Shown here piece by piece: positions 1 to 7,496 of a DNA stretch of 15,470 nt (the first letter of the stretch is position 1; every line of letters begins with the position of its first letter). The position numbers and the translations under genes are program-made. Source of the stretch: an uncultured Lachnospiraceae bacterium (GTDB lineage Bacteria > Bacillota > Clostridia > Lachnospirales > Lachnospiraceae); assembly GCA_947178465.1 (NCBI GenBank), contig CAMWYL010000033.1, forward strand, positions 1-15,470. Direction: 5' to 3'. The notes below the pieces were generated by a model. That model did no database searches and was not told the DNA's origin. It worked only from the letters and a program-made list of their open reading frames with translations.

Positions 1-22
1 ATACCATATAATGTAATAAAAT

Positions 23-1495
23 TTATCCTTTTTTAATAATCCGCCATGCTGCAAATTTCCCCATTGCCGCCGCGGTCGGAAGCCCGCCCGGTCCCATCAG
101 CCATTGACTTGCCAGCAGCACATTCTCCAAGCCCTTTATTGTCCCCGGCACGGTGACACTCTTAGCCTGCTTCGTCGTCACGAAGCTCATGTACGCGCCC
201 TTATAGGAATTGCAGTAACGGGTATAGGTTATCGGCGTCCAGATATCCAGAATGCGGAGCTTTCCCTTTAGGAAGGCAAATTCCGTCTCCACACGCTCCA
301 GTGCTTTCCGGGCGGTTTCCTTTTTCTGCTGCTCGTAAGCTTCCTTATCCGCATACAACGCTTCCCAATATGTGTAATCAGCCTCCGACTGCGTGAAATT
401 GGACTGCAAAATCATTTTCCCCTCCGGCGCAAATGACGGCTCATAGTCATAAGCTTGGATGCTCATGCGCTGCACTGTCCGGCTCCCCACCCGGAACTTA
501 TCGCACGAAAACACCTGTGTTCCCGTAAGCTCAGGGAACGCGCCGTCTACTGCGTATGCAACCTGAAATCCGCTGCCGACCGGATAGTGCTCTCTTTCTT
601 CGTACAGTCTGCGCAGCGCCTTAGGCATATAGCTGTCTGGCAAAAGCGCACGGAACGTATAATCCGTATCACACGCACACACAATATAGTCCGCGTCCAC
701 GCTCTTCCCATTTTCCAACAAAATGCCTTTCGCCCGCTTTCCATCCAAGAGCACCTTGCTTACCGCCGTATTGGTGTAGAGCACGCCGCCCTGTTCCTGA
801 TATTTCTTTGCGATGCGTATTGCCATCTCCAACGACCCGCCTTTGGGAATATCGCCGTTGCCGCCGGTCACCGTTGCATAGGAGACCAGAAACGCGTATG
901 CCTGATAACCTTCGGGCATATAGTCCACAATGGCATGCCGAATCAACGGATGCCGGAAGCGCAGGGCAAGCTCGCGGATGTCCATTTTGCCGTACTCCTT
1001 CATCAGTTTTCCCATTTCCTTCATGGACATACCAAGCTTTATAAAGTCCAAGGGATTCATTGCATCAAACGGCTTTTCAACCGGGACAGTCATTGTCTCG
1101 GCGAGCTTCACATAGTCCATGAGCTTATTGATTTCCTTTTCATCCTCCGGGGAAAGAGCGAGCAGCTCCCTGCGGGTCCGTTCCTTGTCCCGCCAAAAGG
1201 TAAGCGTCTCACCGTTTAATCGCGCAGTGAAAAAGCTCGGCTTCTCATACAGCTCTACCGTATCTCCCAATGCTCCAATCTCCTTCCAGAGCTCATGGAG
1301 CGCACTCCCTTCCCGCGTTCCGGTCAGCCAATGAATGCAGTTGTCAATCATGTAGCCATCTCTTTTCCATCCTGTACACTGTCCGCCTGCGATTGCGTTT
1401 TTCTCATAAATCTCTGTCTGAAAGCCTGCCTTCTGCAATAAAATCCCTGCCGTCATGCCGGCAATTCCGCCGCCGATAATCACTACCTTTTTCAT
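23..1495 (-). CDS. FAD-dependent oxidoreductase, phytoene desaturase (CrtI)-like
   Basis: This 490-aa protein belongs to the CrtI/phytoene desaturase-like group of FAD-dependent amine oxidase-fold enzymes. What I see: an N-terminal dinucleotide-binding loop (VVIIGGGIAGMTAG, residues 4-17) ending in an acidic EKN, then AGGQCTGW, which is the usual second FAD contact in this group. Near the C-terminus GPGGLPTAAAMGKFAAWRI is the typical closing FAD-binding segment. Length fits the family (about 490-510 aa), so it looks complete. There is no signal peptide or clear membrane helix. The ATG at 1495 has AAGGAG 9 nt upstream, lying inside the last codons of the TetR gene, and only 5 nt separate the two genes. 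They are therefore almost certainly cotranscribed, and this enzyme is the likely regulated target. The substrate cannot be told: no carotenoid synthesis genes are nearby, and relatives act on carotenoids, retinoids or other polyunsaturated lipids. Confidence 0.85.
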   Translation of the reverse strand: MKKVVIIGGGIAGMTAGILLQKAGFQTEIYEKNAIAGGQCTGWKRDGYMIDNCIHWLTGTREGSALHELWKEIGALGDTVELYEKPSFFTARLNGETLTFWRDKERTRRELLALSPEDEKEINKLMDYVKLAETMTVPVEKPFDAMNPLDFIKLGMSMKEMGKLMKEYGKMDIRELALRFRHPLIRHAIVDYMPEGYQAYAFLVSYATVTGGNGDIPKGGSLEMAIRIAKKYQEQGGVLYTNTAVSKVLLDGKRAKGILLENGKSVDADYIVCACDTDYTFRALLPDSYMPKALRRLYEEREHYPVGSGFQVAYAVDGAFPELTGTQVFSCDKFRVGSRTVQRMSIQAYDYEPSFAPEGKMILQSNFTQSEADYTYWEALYADKEAYEQQKKETARKALERVETEFAFLKGKLRILDIWTPITYTRYCNSYKGAYMSFVTTKQAKSVTVPGTIKGLENVLLASQWLMGPGGLPTAAAMGKFAAWRIIKKG

Positions 1496-1500
1496 ATGTT

Positions 1501-2076
1501 TTATCTCCTTCTCACAATATCAACTATCCAATCCGCCTCCGGTAAATCAATTGCCTGATTGGTGGCATATTGTTCCATAATGCCCTGTATGCTGCACCAG
1601 AACGCATTGGAAATTACCGGCGGATCGCCCTCTCTGATGGTTCCCTCTCGCTGTCCCCACTGCACAATCGGTACAAACTGCTCAATCGTATTGACCTGTA
1701 TGGCGATTTCCCGAATGTGCTCCGGCGTTGCCTCGCTCCGCTGAGCCTCCGCCATAAGCACAAACAGCTTTGCCATCACGGGCTGCTGCCGCATATATAG
1801 GAACAGCTGCGTGGTAAACTGCGCAAAGAAATCAATCGCATGGTCGTAGGACTGCTCCACCGGATACGCAGTTCCCTCCAGCCCCATGCGCACCAGCTCC
1901 TCATATAATTTTTCCTTTGATTCAAAGTAATGGAACAAAAGTCCAACGCTCATATTGACACGCTTTGCGATGTCCGTTATCTTTGTCGCCGCATATCCTT
2001 TGCTGACAAACAGTTCAAGAGCCGCATAGAGAATATCCTGTTTGCGCTTTTCCTTTTGCTCTTTTCTGGTGGGCAT
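1501..2076 (-). CDS. TetR/AcrR family transcriptional regulator
   Basis: This 191-aa protein is a TetR-type repressor. Residues about 9-56 form the helix-turn-helix domain: the stretch from ILYAALELFVSKGYAATKI to ITDIAKRVNMSVGLLFHYF and then ESKEKLYEEL matches the TetR_N pattern, with a GLLFHYF recognition helix. The remaining 130 residues are the variable ligand-binding and dimer domain, so the inducer is unknown. The ATG at 2076 has a modest GGAAG 7 nt upstream. The gene ends with AGA AGG AGA TAA, so its last codons double as the ribosome binding site of the oxidoreductase gene 5 nt downstream. Upstream lie a promoter and two tandem operator-like palindromes, which suggests autorepression together with control of the oxidoreductase. 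The operator resembles Firmicute TetR sites such as FadR boxes, but I would not name it FadR from this alone. Confidence 0.9.
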   Translation of the reverse strand: MPTRKEQKEKRKQDILYAALELFVSKGYAATKITDIAKRVNMSVGLLFHYFESKEKLYEELVRMGLEGTAYPVEQSYDHAIDFFAQFTTQLFLYMRQQPVMAKLFVLMAEAQRSEATPEHIREIAIQVNTIEQFVPIVQWGQREGTIREGDPPVISNAFWCSIQGIMEQYATNQAIDLPEADWIVDIVRRR

Positions 2077-2095
2077 ATGATCACTTCCAATCTGA

Positions 2096-2126
2096 TGAAT
2101 AATGATTCATTGAATATTCATTCAAT
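2096..2126. promoter_or_regulatory. Tandem TetR operator candidates, TGAATN4ATTCA twice
   Basis: Two copies of TGAATN4ATTCA occupy 2096-2109 and 2111-2124, 15 bp apart start to start. The second extends to perfect 7-bp arms (ATTGAAT, ATTC spacer, ATTCAAT, 2109-2126). They lie between the -10 box of the minus-strand promoter and the tetR start codon, over the expected transcription start, where a repressor would block initiation. That TetR binds here is an inference from position and symmetry. Confidence 0.6.
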
Positions 2127-2155
2127 AATTTAACATAAAAAACAAGGGTTGTAAA
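2127..2155 (-). promoter_or_regulatory. Sigma-A-type promoter of the tetR-oxidoreductase operon
   Basis: On the minus strand, TTTACA (2150-2155) is followed after exactly 17 nt by TAAATT (2127-2132). The -35 box matches consensus at five of six bases and the -10 box at four of six. The spacing is ideal and the operator palindromes begin directly downstream. Transcription would start near 2120, giving a leader of about 45 nt before tetR. Confidence 0.5.
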
Positions 2156-2180
2156 TAGATGATAAAAAAATCGAATACAA

Positions 2181-2200
2181 ATGCAATGATACCATTGCAT
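2181..2200. repeat. Perfect 8-bp inverted repeat, possible weak terminator
   Basis: ATGCAATG and CATTGCAT are separated by ATAC. The repeat lies 44 bp after the Uma2 stop and upstream of the tetR promoter. Read on the minus strand, a run of seven T follows about 10 nt after the stem. It could therefore be a weak intrinsic terminator for the defence operon, but the stem is AT-rich and the T run is displaced. A protein-binding palindrome is equally possible. Confidence 0.35.
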
Positions 2201-2243
2201 TACGCACCCGATTAATGATTTACACTGTCGCGATTTCCTTTAT

Positions 2244-2792
2244 CTACTCTATGCTAATCGCCGAAAAATCAACTTCAAAATCTTCATATATTCCGGCTTT
2301 CACTTTATCCTTAAATGTATAATCCGCCATTTCGTCATGTTCAAAATCGTAAACCGTTATAAGATTGCGTTCATAATCCACAATCCAATATTCCCTGACG
2401 CCGGCCGTCCGATACTTGAATAATTTCTTGTTATAATCCATCGGACGACTTGACGGTGACACAATTTCCATAATCCAATCCGGTGCGCCCTTACACCCTT
2501 CGTCTGTGAGTTTATCTTTATCACATATAACGGATATGTCAGGCTCAAGATAAATTTCATTGTCGGCATTCAAAAATACTGCAAATGGTGATGGATATAC
2601 TTCACATTTTCCATTCTTACCGTGAATATAATTTCCTATTGTCCAATCCAAAAAATGTACAAGCTTTTGGTGGATTCTGCCCGGTGTTGCCATCATATAT
2701 AATTCACCATCAATCAGCTCTGCCCTTTGTCCGTCCGGTAAATTGTAAATATCGTCAATGGTATAATTCTCTGTTCCCCTTGCTGCATCCAT
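2244..2792 (-). CDS. Uma2 family (DUF820) PD-(D/E)XK nuclease-fold protein
   Basis: A protein of about 182 aa in the Uma2/DUF820 family, which has the restriction-endonuclease fold and is usually annotated as a putative nuclease. Visible hallmarks in order: YNLPDGQRAELIDGELYMM, then MATPGRIHQKLVHFL, EPDISVIC (the catalytic-region Asp), WIMEIVSPSS (Glu), a Lys-rich helix at YNKKLFKYRTAG, and VREYWIVDYE. These fit the expected D...E...K arrangement. The reading frame opens at a TTG at 2834, but I prefer the ATG at 2792 because AAGGAG sits 9 nt upstream of it and nothing comparable precedes the TTG. It starts about 65 bp after hsdR ends with no clear terminator between, so it is probably the last gene of the restriction operon. 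Uma2 genes also occur alone in many genomes, so a functional tie to the R-M system is inferred from position only. Confidence 0.85.
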   Translation of the reverse strand: MDAARGTENYTIDDIYNLPDGQRAELIDGELYMMATPGRIHQKLVHFLDWTIGNYIHGKNGKCEVYPSPFAVFLNADNEIYLEPDISVICDKDKLTDEGCKGAPDWIMEIVSPSSRPMDYNKKLFKYRTAGVREYWIVDYERNLITVYDFEHDEMADYTFKDKVKAGIYEDFEVDFSAISIE

Positions 2793-2857
2793 TTTAACAT
2801 GCTCCTTTTCTCCTCCCTCAAGATGTTTCTTCAATACATTTAATGCCTTTCACATCT

Positions 2858-5800
2858 CTACGAATTCTCCCGTGTACCATATGGGACACTTTCTTCTGCC
2901 ACCATAGATAAATATTCTTTGGCCTTTAAGTTGTAGCTTGCACTACTTAAAGGCGAATCAACATTAAATTTCTTGAAATTCTCTGCCTGTGCCATTACCT
3001 TTTCAAACACTTCTTCATCCCATTCAGGAGGATAACCGTTTTGATAAAGAAGTACCGTCAAATTCATATTAAGCTGATTTTTTATATCATCACGAGTAGA
3101 CCAATCAGCATATTGCGCTTTATCATCCACAAGCTCCTTTATCTTCTTTGCAAGCACCAGACACTTTTCATCTGCATATGGAAAGCCATGGTTATCGCGA
3201 ACTTTTACTAAAATATCATAAAATGCTTTTTCTTCATACGTTATTCCTAATTTTTCATACGAAGCTTTATCCTCTTGCAAATCACGGAAAATACTCAGCA
3301 ATTTATCCGATAAGTCATCCACAAAATCTGCAACAGTTTCACTAACAAATACCAACTTATCTCTGCTGTTGTATGCTTCAACAACTTGTTTTAATCGCTC
3401 ATCAAACTCAACCGCCTTTATCTTATTTGTTTTGCCATACGCAGCAATTGTCTTACGGAGCAATCGCAAAAGAGCATTGAATTTTGTTATTGGCATTTTA
3501 ACTGTGCTTAGTTCTTTTAGAAATTCATCACTAAATAAATCAATTGACTGATTTCCATTTACAATGTTTTCAACCCCTGTACAAGTAATCGCTTCACGCA
3601 CCATACTTTCAACGACACGATTCATAATCTCTGCATCAGGGGCATCTCCTTTTGTCTGTTTGTATATAATAGAGCGAATCGCCAAATAAAACTGTGCTTT
3701 TGCCATTTCTTCATCAGTAAGCTCTCCTGAAGGAAAACAGATATTATAAGCTCCCTTCAACCTACGGGAAAGTCCCATAAACCTTGTCTGCATTTCTTTC
3801 TTAAGCTGAATGTATTCTGCCGCAATATTTAGACAATGCAATCTTTCAAGTGGTTGTCCGGCAAAAAATTCAGTTGCATCAAAATGAATCATCAATTCGT
3901 CAATCAATGCCAAGTGATTACGAAAGATACCTAATGACACATTTAACTCATCAATAGGACTCTCTTGAATATTTCCATACTTCTTTACAGCCTCCATCAT
4001 ATTATTTCTAATGCCAATGTAATCAATAACCAATCCCTTATCTTTACCGTCAAACACTCTATTAACACGCGAAATCGTCTGGATAAGCGTATGTTTCTGT
4101 ATTGGCTTATCAATATACATTACTGCTAATGATGGAACATCAAATCCTGTAATCCACATATCTACCACAACTGCAATTTTGAAGTTGGAATTGTTGTTTT
4201 TAAACTGCTCATCTAACTTCTTACGATAATCTTTTGTACCACATGCCTCATGCAAAGCCCTTATGTCATCTTTTCCCTGTGTTGCAACCATGTTGATTTT
4301 CGGCAATGCAAGCAACTTATTTTTTTGCTCTTTCGTAAGAACAGATTCGTCCTCCGCTTTTTTCGGAATTCCCCATTCGGGTCGTATCACTTTAATCTCA
4401 TTCAATACATCAAATGCTATCGTTCTGTCCACACATACAATCATCGCTTTTTGCACAACTTCCGGTTTTTCTGCACATAATGTTTCGTAATGTGTAACGA
4501 TATCGAATGCCAGTTTCTTTATCCTGTCCGGATGCCTCAAAATTGCTGTCATTCTGCTCATAGCACGTTGACTTGTCTCAATTTGTTCTTCTGTCGAACC
4601 CTCTAGTACACATTGATCATAATATTTCTGAATTTCCTTTGCCTGTTCTTCTGAAACGATGACTCTGGCAAGTCTTGGCTCATATGCAATCCGCACTGTT
4701 ATTCCATCTTCACTAGACTCCTTCATTGTATAACTGTCAACAACTTCACCAAACACTGTAATTGTTTCATCAATCGGTGTTCCCGTAAAGCCACAATATG
4801 TAGCATTCGGAAAACTATCCCTTAAATATTTCGCAAAACCATACGTCGTAAACACACCATCATCTGTTTTCTTCAATTTGGAACCAATACTTGTTTGTGT
4901 TCGATGTGCCTCGTCTGATATACAGATAATATTATGTCTGTCAGAAAGCAATCCGATAGACTCACAAAATTTTTGTATAGTCGTAATATACACGCCACCG
5001 CTTTTCTTGTCTTTTAAAGTTTTGCCCAAATCTTCCCTGTCTTCAATACTTCTTACATCATCTTGTCCGAGATATTTCTTTGCTGTCACAAATAATTTGG
5101 AAGTCTGCGTGTCCAAATCTTCCCTATCTTCAATCAGAATAATTGTAGGATTACTAAATGTCTCACTGTACCGTAATGCAATAAGACGCGATAGAAACAT
5201 CATTGTATAAGTCTTCCCACATCCTGTCGCTCCAAAATAAGTTCCGCCCTTTCCATCTCCATAAGGTTTCAAATGTAATTTTATATTTTCAAGCATTTTA
5301 TTTGCCGCAAAAAATTGTGGGTATCGGCAGATAATTGTCTCTTCCTTTTGGCTGTTGTCTGGATAAAATATAAAGTCCCGCAGAATTGCTATGATGCGCT
5401 CTTGGGAAAACGCTCCCGTAACCATCGTAAATAAAGAACTGATTCCACTTGAAACTTTGTCCTTATCATTTGCTTTATTCCATGAGTAGTAATACTCATA
5501 TGCCGTAAAAATACTTCCTAATTTTGTATTCGCACCATCACTGATTACGGAGAGGAAACAATATTTCATTAGATTTGGAACATCCTGTTTATAGCGAATC
5601 GTAATTTGTTTCCATGCATCAAAAACAGTGGTATCTTCTTCAATCGCTGTTTTAAATTCACAAATTCCAATTGGAATACCATTGATAAATATTAGTAAAT
5701 CAGGACGCCGCAAATGTTCCCCTTGTACAGAATACTGATTAACTACTTTAAAAATATTGTTCTCAGGATACTCATAATCTATATAATCAATATGTAGAGC

Positions 5801-6121
5801 TACCCTGTTTACATCATCACGCACTAAATCAAAACCTTCATTTATAAGCCAAAATGTGTCTCTATTTCCTGCATACAATGGTGAAGAGGGAATTAATGCC
5901 AACATATTAATTATCTTTTTCATTTCTATATCACTGATGGATTCAGAAGCATATCTGGAATTAATATATGAACGCAAATCATCTAACAACAGAATATCAT
6001 CATATTTTCTGTGAATGTTTTCTCCATGAATGTATGTATATCCCTGCTGCTCAAAGATTTCTATGATAGCTTTTTCAAGCTCGACCTCTGTGAATTTGCC
6101 ACGTTCAAATATGTAATCCAT
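2858..6121 (-). CDS. hsdR: Type I restriction endonuclease, restriction/translocase subunit HsdR
   Basis: This 1087-aa protein is the motor and nuclease subunit of a Type I restriction enzyme, which translocates DNA using ATP and cleaves away from the recognition site. Residues about 1-260 form the HSDR_N nuclease domain with catalytic D141 (RRPDLLIF) and E155-x-K157 (CEFK). The superfamily 2 helicase core follows: Walker A GATGCGKT (297-304, with Cys where Ser is usual), DEAH box (403-406), motif III TGTP (446-449), the VVVDMWITGFDVPSL segment (about 651-665) and motif VI QTISRVNR (681-688). The C-terminal 350 residues are helical and match the HsdR region that docks on the methylase. Length is normal and no motif is missing, so it should be active. 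The ATG at 6121 is preceded by AAAGGGG about 9 nt upstream. It starts 57 bp after the kinase gene ends, in the same direction, instead of directly beside hsdS. Confidence 0.95.
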   Translation of the reverse strand: MDYIFERGKFTEVELEKAIIEIFEQQGYTYIHGENIHRKYDDILLLDDLRSYINSRYASESISDIEMKKIINMLALIPSSPLYAGNRDTFWLINEGFDLVRDDVNRVALHIDYIDYEYPENNIFKVVNQYSVQGEHLRRPDLLIFINGIPIGICEFKTAIEEDTTVFDAWKQITIRYKQDVPNLMKYCFLSVISDGANTKLGSIFTAYEYYYSWNKANDKDKVSSGISSLFTMVTGAFSQERIIAILRDFIFYPDNSQKEETIICRYPQFFAANKMLENIKLHLKPYGDGKGGTYFGATGCGKTYTMMFLSRLIALRYSETFSNPTIILIEDREDLDTQTSKLFVTAKKYLGQDDVRSIEDREDLGKTLKDKKSGGVYITTIQKFCESIGLLSDRHNIICISDEAHRTQTSIGSKLKKTDDGVFTTYGFAKYLRDSFPNATYCGFTGTPIDETITVFGEVVDSYTMKESSEDGITVRIAYEPRLARVIVSEEQAKEIQKYYDQCVLEGSTEEQIETSQRAMSRMTAILRHPDRIKKLAFDIVTHYETLCAEKPEVVQKAMIVCVDRTIAFDVLNEIKVIRPEWGIPKKAEDESVLTKEQKNKLLALPKINMVATQGKDDIRALHEACGTKDYRKKLDEQFKNNNSNFKIAVVVDMWITGFDVPSLAVMYIDKPIQKHTLIQTISRVNRVFDGKDKGLVIDYIGIRNNMMEAVKKYGNIQESPIDELNVSLGIFRNHLALIDELMIHFDATEFFAGQPLERLHCLNIAAEYIQLKKEMQTRFMGLSRRLKGAYNICFPSGELTDEEMAKAQFYLAIRSIIYKQTKGDAPDAEIMNRVVESMVREAITCTGVENIVNGNQSIDLFSDEFLKELSTVKMPITKFNALLRLLRKTIAAYGKTNKIKAVEFDERLKQVVEAYNSRDKLVFVSETVADFVDDLSDKLLSIFRDLQEDKASYEKLGITYEEKAFYDILVKVRDNHGFPYADEKCLVLAKKIKELVDDKAQYADWSTRDDIKNQLNMNLTVLLYQNGYPPEWDEEVFEKVMAQAENFKKFNVDSPLSSASYNLKAKEYLSMVAEESVPYGTRENS

Positions 6122-6178
6122 ACTACTTATCCCCTTTATTATGACATCCGCAAAATAAATGTTTTTATCAAATACCCA

Positions 6179-7333
6179 TCAATTAAAAGGCAATTCTTCA
6201 TCATATATACTGTCAACCACCGGAATGTTACCAACTCGTCCATACAAATTATTCAAAATAATTTCCCTTAATCCATTTGTCTGTTTCACAAAAAAGTCAT
6301 AAAATTGTCTTACATTATCCACCAAAATTTGTTTTTCATAATATGTATAGGCTGACTTTATAAAAATGTTTATCAATTTTGTTTGTTGAGAAATATACTT
6401 TTCCAAAGCATTATCTCTTAAAACCTCCTTTAATTTTTCAACTATTACAGAAGTATCCCTTTCCACAACCAGACTATCTTTTATCTTGCACAACAAGTTA
6501 CAAAAATCAGTGGCAAAATTTTGATAAATTATTTTTTGTTTTTCTGTAAAATTAATATTTTCAAAAGTTTGCTCTGCAATTTCTTTCTGAAGCAATTCAA
6601 ATGAACCTATTCTTTCGTTAGGTTGAACTGTAATCATTTTGTCAAGTAAAATTGAATATTTAAAACAGTCTATATTGTACTTTTCGATTAAATTCTTTAT
6701 TAAGTATCCAACATAAAAAATCTCCGTCTTTACATCATATACTTCCTCCCATATCTCCCGCGGAATTTGGGAAGCCGGCCAATTAAGCAATATACTTGCC
6801 CGCTCATCAATCTCATCTACATTAAGTTTTTTACCAAAACCAAAATCAATTATTTTTACAGTTCCCGAATTATCAATAAGTACATTTCCCGCCCTTACAT
6901 CCCTATGCAAAATCTTGTTCTGTTCCAGATATGCAAAAGCATTTATAATTTGAACAAATACCGAATTGATGTGTTCTCCTTCTTCAAATTGAAAATACTC
7001 ATCTATATCCCTGCCTTCAATATTTTCCATTATAATATACCCTGTTTTATTCTTAGGATATAAAAAATAATCAAATATTCTCACAATATTATTATTATGC
7101 ACAGAATACATTATCTTAATTTCATCAACAAAACGATTGTAAAATTCGTCTCTATACTCTTCTTGTTCCGGCTCATATTTTTTACACACAAACGTTTCAT
7201 TTATGATAGTATCTCGCATTAATATTGTTTTTCCTGTTCCACCATGTTTCAGAGCTCTTATAAATTCATAGCTTTTAGGTTTACAAAATTTAATTTCCTC
7301 TCCACTTTTCATTTCATCGATATTTCTTACCAT
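6179..7333 (-). CDS. Hanks-type Ser/Thr protein kinase embedded in the hsd operon
   Basis: A protein of about 384 aa with a eukaryotic-like kinase domain and an unrecognised C-terminal extension. All key kinase elements are visible (numbered from the preferred Met): a glycine-rich loop HGGTGKTILM (about 30-39), VCKK with the ATP Lys at about 51, helix-C Glu at about 71 in DEIKIM, the hinge IIMENIEG, the catalytic loop HRDVRAGN (Asp about 145, Asn about 150) and DFG (about 163-165). It should therefore be catalytically competent. The glycine loop is unusual, looking like a Walker A motif. Residues about 270-384 are helical and match no domain I know; there is no membrane helix or PASTA repeat. 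I chose ATG 7333 because AAGGGA lies 6 nt upstream; the longer ORF from 7348 lacks a site of its own. It sits between hsdS and hsdR, suggesting it modifies R-M subunits or acts as a separate defence effector. Targets are unknown. Confidence 0.88.
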   Translation of the reverse strand: MVRNIDEMKSGEEIKFCKPKSYEFIRALKHGGTGKTILMRDTIINETFVCKKYEPEQEEYRDEFYNRFVDEIKIMYSVHNNNIVRIFDYFLYPKNKTGYIIMENIEGRDIDEYFQFEEGEHINSVFVQIINAFAYLEQNKILHRDVRAGNVLIDNSGTVKIIDFGFGKKLNVDEIDERASILLNWPASQIPREIWEEVYDVKTEIFYVGYLIKNLIEKYNIDCFKYSILLDKMITVQPNERIGSFELLQKEIAEQTFENINFTEKQKIIYQNFATDFCNLLCKIKDSLVVERDTSVIVEKLKEVLRDNALEKYISQQTKLINIFIKSAYTYYEKQILVDNVRQFYDFFVKQTNGLREIILNNLYGRVGNIPVVDSIYDEELPFN

Positions 7334-7344
7334 ACAATTTCCCT

Positions 7345-7413
7345 TCATTCAAAATCGCATCCATTTATTTCAACAGCAATTTCAATGGTTATTGAAATTT
7401 TGTAAATATCCAT
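7345..7413 (-). CDS. Possible 22-codon micro-ORF coupled to the kinase gene
   Basis: Between hsdS and the kinase, a short frame runs from ATG 7413 to a TGA that overlaps the ATG at 7348 as ATGA, the usual signature of translational coupling. The peptide starts MDIYKISITIEIAVEI and has alternating hydrophobic and polar residues. The frame stays open further upstream to a possible GTG at 7470, giving 41 aa. Neither start has a good ribosome binding site (only AGAGAG before ATG 7413). It could be a leader peptide, the remnant of a larger gene, or chance. I do not recognise it. Confidence 0.2.
   Translation of the reverse strand: MDIYKISITIEIAVEINGCDFE
7378..7399. repeat. Perfect 9-bp inverted repeat upstream of the kinase
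   Basis: AATTTCAAT and ATTGAAATT flank a GGTT spacer. The repeat lies 45-66 bp upstream of the preferred kinase start in the 148-bp hsdS-kinase gap. No T run follows on either strand, so it does not look like a terminator. It may be an operator for separate kinase expression or an RNA hairpin affecting kinase translation. It also overlaps the micro-ORF. Confidence 0.35.
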
Positions 7414-7496
7414 ATGCTCTCTGTCTACCTGCGTACTTCCCGTCGTATTCCTTTTTACATTAGTTTCCACAAATGAATCAAAACAAACAGTAACAA

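Noticed and set aside
455..1219. Long plus-strand frame opposite the oxidoreductase (254 codons)
   Set aside because: It lies wholly antisense to a gene with clear FAD-binding motifs. Its translation is rich in Arg, His and Cys with no domain, as expected for an antisense shadow in GC-richer coding DNA.
2793..2834. TTG-initiated N-terminal extension of the Uma2 protein
   Set aside because: The TTG has no ribosome binding site, whereas AAGGAG is 9 nt before the internal ATG. The extra 14 residues merely encode that site region.
7084..7348. Walker-A-like GGTGKT in the kinase taken as an ATPase P-loop
   Set aside because: HRD, DFG and the catalytic lysine follow at kinase spacing, and no Walker B is present, so the motif serves as the kinase glycine loop.
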